Shown here one piece after another: positions 59,791 through 64,000 of a stretch of 64,000 bases of DNA. Every line of letters starts with the position of its first letter. Positions within the stretch are counted from its first letter, which is position 1. The stretch comes from Sphingobacterium arenae. GTDB lineage: Bacteria > Bacteroidota > Bacteroidia > Sphingobacteriales > Sphingobacteriaceae. The notes under the pieces are model-generated. The model ran no database searches. It saw only the letters and a list, made by a program, of their open reading frames with translations, and was not told the origin of the DNA. Position numbers and translations under genes: made by a program. The stretch covers positions 62,001-126,000 of the forward strand of contig NZ_JACNYK010000003.1 in assembly GCF_014692505.1 (NCBI RefSeq), written 5' to 3'.

Positions 59791-60822
59791 CTACTTCTCT
59801 TTTATTAAAATATACAGGAACACCGGCGTTCCGAGCAAAGCGGTGATGACACCGATCGGCAGTTCTATCGGTGCGGCTAAGGTACGGGACAATACATCTG
59901 CCAATGTCAGTACCATGGCTCCCATTACCGTCGATGCCATCAACACATAGCGGTTGTCCGCTCCTCCCAGAAGACGCACTGTGTGCGGCACCAATAAGCC
60001 CACAAAACCGATAATACCCGATACCGCTACCGAAGCCCCCACGGCAAGGGTGCCCAATGTCACGACCCACAACTTTACTCTGTCCGTTTGCATGCCCAGT
60101 AAATCGGCCTGCATCTCGCCAAGTGCAAATGCATTTAGCGCTTTCCCGAAGAAAAGTGTGCAGAACATAGGTATCAAAATAAAGGGGGCTACTGCTGTGA
60201 CGTTCTCCCATGTTGCGCCTCCCAAATTACCCAACATCCAAAACGTAATCGTACGGAGTTGCTGCTCCGTTGCCATATACGTCATCAGCCCCGTTATCGC
60301 ACCTGCCAGTCCGTTGATCGCGATACCGGCTAGCAGCATAGTTGTTACCTGTGGACGCCCCTCTTTTAGCGATATACGGTACACGATAAAGGCGGTTAGA
60401 CCTGCGCCTATGAAAGCCCCTAAAATCAACAGATAATGACCTAGCAGCTGAGATAGCCCGACAAATAGCAAGCTTTCAAAAGCAATCACCAATACCGCGA
60501 ATAACGAAGCACCGGACGAAATGCCGATCAATCCTGGATCCGCCAGAGGATTCCGAAAGATTCCCTGAATGCCCGCCCCCGAGACACCCAACGCTGCGCC
60601 GACCAGCAGACCTAACAGTACACGCGGCATACGCACCACAAAAAGCACGTTGTCGTCCAATGCTTTCTCGGTTGGCAGATTCGAAAGCCCTATTTTATGC
60701 ATCAATAATCCCCAGACATCGCCTACCGGAATATGATAGGCACCCAGGCCTAAGGAGAACGTAGCCACCACAACCAGGGATACGGTCAACACCACGATAA
60801 TAATCCGTTGTTTTACTGACAC
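59791..60822 (-). CDS. hmuU: Heme ABC transporter permease HmuU (FecCD family)
   Basis: A 343-residue inner-membrane protein with about ten helices. RMPRVLLGLLVGAALGVSGA and the late GFVGLLVPHTVRLLGGADN are the FecCD family blocks; the second contacts the ATPase. It starts five bases after the hmuT stop, and hmuV follows in the same operon. The coding sequence looks richer in G+C than most of the window, as do hmuT and the receptor. Confidence 0.9.
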   Translation of the reverse strand: MSVKQRIIIVVLTVSLVVVATFSLGLGAYHIPVGDVWGLLMHKIGLSNLPTEKALDDNVLFVVRMPRVLLGLLVGAALGVSGAGIQGIFRNPLADPGLIGISSGASLFAVLVIAFESLLFVGLSQLLGHYLLILGAFIGAGLTAFIVYRISLKEGRPQVTTMLLAGIAINGLAGAITGLMTYMATEQQLRTITFWMLGNLGGATWENVTAVAPFILIPMFCTLFFGKALNAFALGEMQADLLGMQTDRVKLWVVTLGTLAVGASVAVSGIIGFVGLLVPHTVRLLGGADNRYVLMASTVMGAMVLTLADVLSRTLAAPIELPIGVITALLGTPVFLYILIKEK

Positions 60823-60827
60823 GATGT

Positions 60828-61715
60828 TTAATGCGTTGTTAAGGCCATCAATTCCCGATGCAGTAATCCTACCGCTTCTGGTAAACGGGTACTGAAGTTG
60901 ACCAATAGGGAGGGATTCATGACGAGGATGTGCTCCCGTTTTCCTGCATTGGTCAGCCGCATACCCGGCATTTTCAGGATGGCCTTTTTCCCGCCAAGGC
61001 TGCTTACCCCAAAATCAAACATCAGAATGATGTCCGGGTTTGCATTTACCAATGCTTCTGTCGTGTACGGTTTGAAATCGGCAAATTCCTGAACGGCATT
61101 CCTCCCGCCAGATAGTTCGATTAAGGCATCAAGACTACTGCCTTTTCCCGAAACGCTCATGGCTCCTGCACCTCTGGCATAGATAAAAAGTACTTTAGGC
61201 TTATTTTTTCCGACGGTTTGTTCCTGCACCAGTGTATTCACCCGTTGCATCGCTGTCTTCGTCCGATAAACAACGGCTTTCCCTTCTTCGGGAACGTCCA
61301 GTGCATTGGCAATTTCTTGAATAAACCGATATGCCCCTTTTTCGGAAAACATTTGACGTAAGGCGATGAACGTGATACCAGACTGCCGTAAATGTTGTAC
61401 CACCGCAGCGGGGACGTCTTTTTCAGGTGCCAATACAATGTCAGGTTGGAACGCCATAATGCCTTCGGCGGATACCGATCGATTCTGACTAACCCGAGGC
61501 AAGTCAGCCGCAGCCTGGGGTGATATACTCGTTACGTCTGTAGCTACAATATGACTACCCAATCCCAGTGCGAATACGGTTTCTGTTATCGCACTGCTCA
61601 GTGTAACGATACGTTGCTCCGCTGCCAAACTCCACTGAGCACTGATTATACAAGCTAATAAAATCATGCACCGGAACCCCCGATGCATATTGGTTTTGTG
61701 AGTCTTTTGCTTCAT
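60828..61715 (-). CDS. hmuT: Heme ABC transporter substrate-binding protein HmuT
   Basis: A 295-residue periplasmic binding protein of the class III (BtuF/HmuT) fold with a Sec signal ending near SLAAEQ (about residue 32). RIVTLSSAITETVFALGLG and the conserved FKPYTTEALVNANPDIILMF resemble HmuT and ShuT. VLFIYARGAGAMSVSGKG is a loop typical of the heme-binding subgroup. It is the first gene of hmuTUV-araC. A palindrome (61734-61748) lies just upstream of its start. Confidence 0.88.
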   Translation of the reverse strand: MKQKTHKTNMHRGFRCMILLACIISAQWSLAAEQRIVTLSSAITETVFALGLGSHIVATDVTSISPQAAADLPRVSQNRSVSAEGIMAFQPDIVLAPEKDVPAAVVQHLRQSGITFIALRQMFSEKGAYRFIQEIANALDVPEEGKAVVYRTKTAMQRVNTLVQEQTVGKNKPKVLFIYARGAGAMSVSGKGSSLDALIELSGGRNAVQEFADFKPYTTEALVNANPDIILMFDFGVSSLGGKKAILKMPGMRLTNAGKREHILVMNPSLLVNFSTRLPEAVGLLHRELMALTTH

Positions 61716-61733
61716 TTTAAATCTATATCATCT

Positions 61734-61748
61734 AATCAGAATCTGATT
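61734..61748. promoter_or_regulatory. Palindromic operator candidate in front of hmuT
   Basis: AATCAGA, a central A, then TCTGATT: a perfect 15-base palindrome 19 bases before the hmuT start. It lies downstream of the putative hmuT promoter, where a Fur- or AraC-type repressor could block transcription. Confidence 0.5.
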
Positions 61749-61756
61749 TTAAAATA

Positions 61757-61787
61757 CAAAGCAAGCTAATAATCAATCTAAATACAA
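61757..61787 (-). promoter_or_regulatory. Possible promoter of hmuTUV-araC
   Basis: On the reverse strand TTG (61787-61785), 20 bases, then TTGCTTTG (61764-61757), one mismatch from TAnnTTTG. The palindrome follows about nine bases after it. Confidence 0.45.
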
Positions 61788-61842
61788 ATTAAAATATGTT
61801 TTCGACTTAATTAAAATCATATTTAATATCTGTTTTAATTGA

Positions 61843-61873
61843 TTGTTTTACAGTTTGTTATATTTTATTTTTG
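61843..61873 (+). promoter_or_regulatory. Promoter candidate of the TonB receptor gene
   Basis: TTG (61843-61845), 20 bases, then TATTTTTG (61866-61873), an exact TAnnTTTG. A leader of about 145 bases would precede ATG 62020. Confidence 0.55.
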
Positions 61874-62019
61874 GCTATTGTGTCATCTAAAAAAAACGGA
61901 TTACATACATTAATTGACAGATTTCATACAGAAAAATCCAATTTGAATACCGTTTTTTGCAGTCTATTTAGAATGAATACAAATAATTGACTGTCGTGTA
62001 CCGAGATCGTAAAAAAGAA

Positions 62020-64000
62020 ATGTTCATGCTGTTTATACTTTGGCTTCCCGTCCTGTCATTCGCACAGGAACGTCTGCTGAAAGGCTATGTTGTAGATTCG
62101 GTGGAGCGGCCTATTGTACACGCAACGGTGACACTACTTCCCGATAATCAGGTGTATCATACTGATGATACCGGCTATTTTGAATTTTCGAAGTTATATG
62201 AAGGCACTTATCAATTGGAAGTTCATCATGTAGGGTATGTGCAGCGGCACGTAGCGGTTGATCTCGGTGGAATAGACACCACACTTCATGTAAGTTTACA
62301 TACCGTGGGCAGACACATTGAACAGGTGAGGGTAGAGGGTAAAGTAACCGCCGTGGATAACCTGGTGAATGCAGAAAATGCAGCGATGCCGATCAAGGTC
62401 ATTACCCGGCGTGAAATCGAATTGATGGGGAGTCGTCGACTGGATGAAGTGATGAAAGAGCAGACCGGCGTAGCGGTGGTCAATGATATTTCGGGAGGAT
62501 CAAGGGCCGTTGGCGTGCAGATTCAAGGTTTTAGCAGCAATTACGTCATGGTACTCATCGACGGGCAGCCGATGCTGGGGCGTAATAACGGTAATTTCGA
62601 TCTCTCCCGTATCTCTGTTACTAATATTGAGCGCATTGAAATTATTAAAGGAGCTTCCTCCTGTCTGTATGGTAGCGATGCCTTGGGAGGCGCCATCAAT
62701 ATCATTACCCGTCACGGTGCCGTGATGCCACAGGCGCAGGCTTCCCTGTTGTACGGAACCCTGAATACGGTGGACGCTACGTTGGAAGGCGAGATACCTT
62801 TTGCGAACCAACGTGGCTCGGTGGTGGTCTCGGGAAACTATTACCGTACGGATGGCTTCAATACCGACGATCGCTACCTTAGTGGTGGAAGCACCACTTT
62901 TCCACCCTATGAAAACCTGAGTTTTCAAGGGCGGATGCGTTATCGTGCGACCAAAAACGGTACTATCGGATTGACAGCACGCTATGCCGCACGAAACTCC
63001 AAGATGTACAATGCGTGGTCGGAAGAGCTCACCCTCGAAGATGGGCAAAAAGATCAGGATGTCAATATCGGATTAAGTTATGATCACCATTTTGCCCATG
63101 GCCTGCGTAGTATGACACGCTATTACCTTACCCGTTTTGATACAAAGTTGTATGCCCAGTGGCTCCGGCAGGGAGTGCTGGCCGGTGAAGAAGAATTCGG
63201 GCAGTATAACCATCGCATTGAGCAACAGTTTGCATACAGCCCTTCCAACCATGTCAAGTTTACGGGCGGACTTGGAGGGAGTATCGAGGTGATGGACAAC
63301 CAGGATCTGGATGACAAACGCTCGCTTCAGACGGCTTTCGTTTATCTGCAAACCGAGTGGCGACCGATCGACCGGATGCTGGCTACCCTAGGGCTACGCT
63401 ATGATCACACCAACAGTTATCGGGGACGGGTTAGCCCGAGTTTGGGGCTACACTATCATCTCAGCGAAAGTCTATTGCTGAAGGCAGGAACTGGGGCTGG
63501 CTTTAAAGCACCGGATTACAAAATGCGTTATCAGGTTTTCTTTAATCCATCTGCAAATTACCTCGTTGTGGGGAACGATCGTCTCGAAGACGTTATTAAC
63601 GGACTGGATGCCGCGGGCGAACTTAGCTATAAAAACAGTTATATGATTAACCTGTTGTCAGGTAACCTACAGGCAGAAAAAAGTTGGTCAAACAACATCG
63701 GATTGACCTGGAGTCCCTCGTCGAAGTTACAGACGGAAGCATCCGTATTCTACCATCGCATCAACAACCAGATTAATTCGATTAATGTTGGAACAGGAAC
63801 AACCGTTTCACAAATCTATACGTATCGTAATTTACCGAAGGTTGTCAATAAAGGAGCAGAGTTCTCTATTAGCTACCAAGCGACGCCAGACCTGCAGTTG
63901 TCGATCGGTTACCAATACCTCATTGCTAAGGACCTTGGTGTGTTGGATAGCATCCGCGCAGGAAGTTACCCATATAATCAATATAACAACGCCCGAACCG
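62020..64000 (+). CDS. TonB-dependent heme receptor-like protein, partial
   Basis: An open frame of 660 codons that runs off the right edge, so about the last third of the barrel is missing. A signal sequence (LFILWLPVLSFAQ) is followed by a carboxypeptidase-regulatory-like domain (about 20-95). The plug follows (about 110-250; VMVLIDGQPMLGRN, RIEIIKGASSCLYGSDALGG, AINIITR), and then barrel strands. No FRAP/NPNL heme motif was identified, so heme as substrate rests on the divergent hmuTUV operon; siderophore uptake is possible. The ATG at 62020 follows an A-rich leader. In-frame GTG 61996 and TTG 61987 would add basic residues before the signal helix and cannot be ruled out. Confidence 0.88.
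   Translation, partial: MFMLFILWLPVLSFAQERLLKGYVVDSVERPIVHATVTLLPDNQVYHTDDTGYFEFSKLYEGTYQLEVHHVGYVQRHVAVDLGGIDTTLHVSLHTVGRHIEQVRVEGKVTAVDNLVNAENAAMPIKVITRREIELMGSRRLDEVMKEQTGVAVVNDISGGSRAVGVQIQGFSSNYVMVLIDGQPMLGRNNGNFDLSRISVTNIERIEIIKGASSCLYGSDALGGAINIITRHGAVMPQAQASLLYGTLNTVDATLEGEIPFANQRGSVVVSGNYYRTDGFNTDDRYLSGGSTTFPPYENLSFQGRMRYRATKNGTIGLTARYAARNSKMYNAWSEELTLEDGQKDQDVNIGLSYDHHFAHGLRSMTRYYLTRFDTKLYAQWLRQGVLAGEEEFGQYNHRIEQQFAYSPSNHVKFTGGLGGSIEVMDNQDLDDKRSLQTAFVYLQTEWRPIDRMLATLGLRYDHTNSYRGRVSPSLGLHYHLSESLLLKAGTGAGFKAPDYKMRYQVFFNPSANYLVVGNDRLEDVINGLDAAGELSYKNSYMINLLSGNLQAEKSWSNNIGLTWSPSSKLQTEASVFYHRINNQINSINVGTGTTVSQIYTYRNLPKVVNKGAEFSISYQATPDLQLSIGYQYLIAKDLGVLDSIRAGSYPYNQYNNART

Larger units (their letters stand above)
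61716..62019. promoter_or_regulatory. Divergent regulatory region of the heme-uptake locus
   Basis: About 300 A+T-rich bases between hmuT and the receptor gene. No open frame is supported. It holds a 15-bp palindrome near hmuT and one promoter candidate for each direction. No TPP, cobalamin or other riboswitch pattern is recognised. Confidence 0.6.

Noticed and set aside
59579-60211. A 210-codon frame inside hmuV/hmuU
   Set aside because: It lies in another frame of two clearly identified transporter genes and has no domain; the long frame reflects the higher G+C of the region.
61716-62019. Cobalamin or other riboswitch in front of the TonB receptor
   Set aside because: The region lacks a B12-box-like motif and paired structure; simple promoters and a palindrome explain it better.
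62500-63048. A 182-codon antisense frame within the TonB receptor
   Set aside because: It is antisense to the plug and barrel of an evident receptor and shows no motif of its own.
1-64000. CRISPR arrays, insertion sequences, prophage or tandem repeats
   Set aside because: No regularly spaced repeats, transposase or integrase motifs, or phage structural genes were seen on either strand.

Overview
The window comes from a member of the Bacteroidota, most likely family Sphingobacteriaceae (genus not resolved). The evidence is a set of typical Bacteroidota traits. Promoters have the TTG-N19-TAnnTTTG form, including a perfect copy in front of a tRNA gene. Most genes lack strong ribosome binding sites. 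The envelope proteins are carboxypeptidase-regulatory/TonB-type outer-membrane proteins and lipoproteins. A long amidophosphoribosyltransferase, a DUF4142 lipoprotein and a complete 'ligase-associated' DNA repair operon are also present. I see no insertion sequence, prophage, CRISPR array, rRNA or pseudogene.

Layout. 1-3.9 kb: a truncated HPt phosphotransfer gene, folK, sppA and pgk. 4.0-6.8 kb: a large outer-membrane protein with an HEXXH metallopeptidase-like N-terminus, a propeller and a barrel. 7.5-8.9 kb: mgtE. 8.9-12.8 kb: a tesA-ybbA-ybbP type operon. 13.1-13.4 kb: two tRNA-Asn genes, each with its own promoter and terminator. 13.5-16.3 kb: a TonB-receptor-like barrel. 16.5-18.6 kb: a Zn/Cd P-type ATPase.

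18.6-29.0 kb is the most interesting part: nine tightly packed, partly overlapping reverse-strand genes. In transcription order they encode a class I-like HMG-CoA reductase, a CDP-alcohol phosphatidyltransferase, a CdsA-type cytidylyltransferase, a UbiA-type prenyltransferase, a rifampin-phosphotransferase-like PEP-utilising enzyme, a BtaA/DUF3419-like aminocarboxypropyl transferase, a dolichol/phytol-kinase-like enzyme, a GNAT protein and an AMP-forming acyl ligase. A divergent HTH regulator (29.1-30.1 kb) faces the operon across a palindromic operator candidate. Together they look like a self-contained route to an unusual isoprenoid-linked amino- or phospholipid. The reactions are inferred from families; the product is unknown.

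30.2-41.4 kb holds housekeeping and regulatory genes: a PfkB kinase, an ECF-like sigma factor, murB, a TetR regulator, a YpdA-like reductase coupled to a FUSC membrane protein, PEP carboxylase, a DUF4142 lipoprotein and a membrane-bound LytTR regulator. 41.5-49.3 kb is a DNA-repair island: the exonuclease/ATP-ligase/Lhr-like helicase/PdeM operon, divergent from a radical-SAM and DUF4130 pair. 49.3-58 kb holds a GH28 glycosidase, small envelope proteins, a YihY/BrkB protein, the long PurF paralogue, rplU-rpmA, queA and a MacB-type permease. 57.9-64 kb is a heme-uptake locus: hmuTUV with an AraC regulator in one operon, and a divergent TonB-dependent receptor cut off by the window end.

Several gene starts are set inside longer open frames because the longer versions would begin at TTG/GTG codons or overlap a promoter. 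All functions come from reading motifs by eye; no database search was possible.
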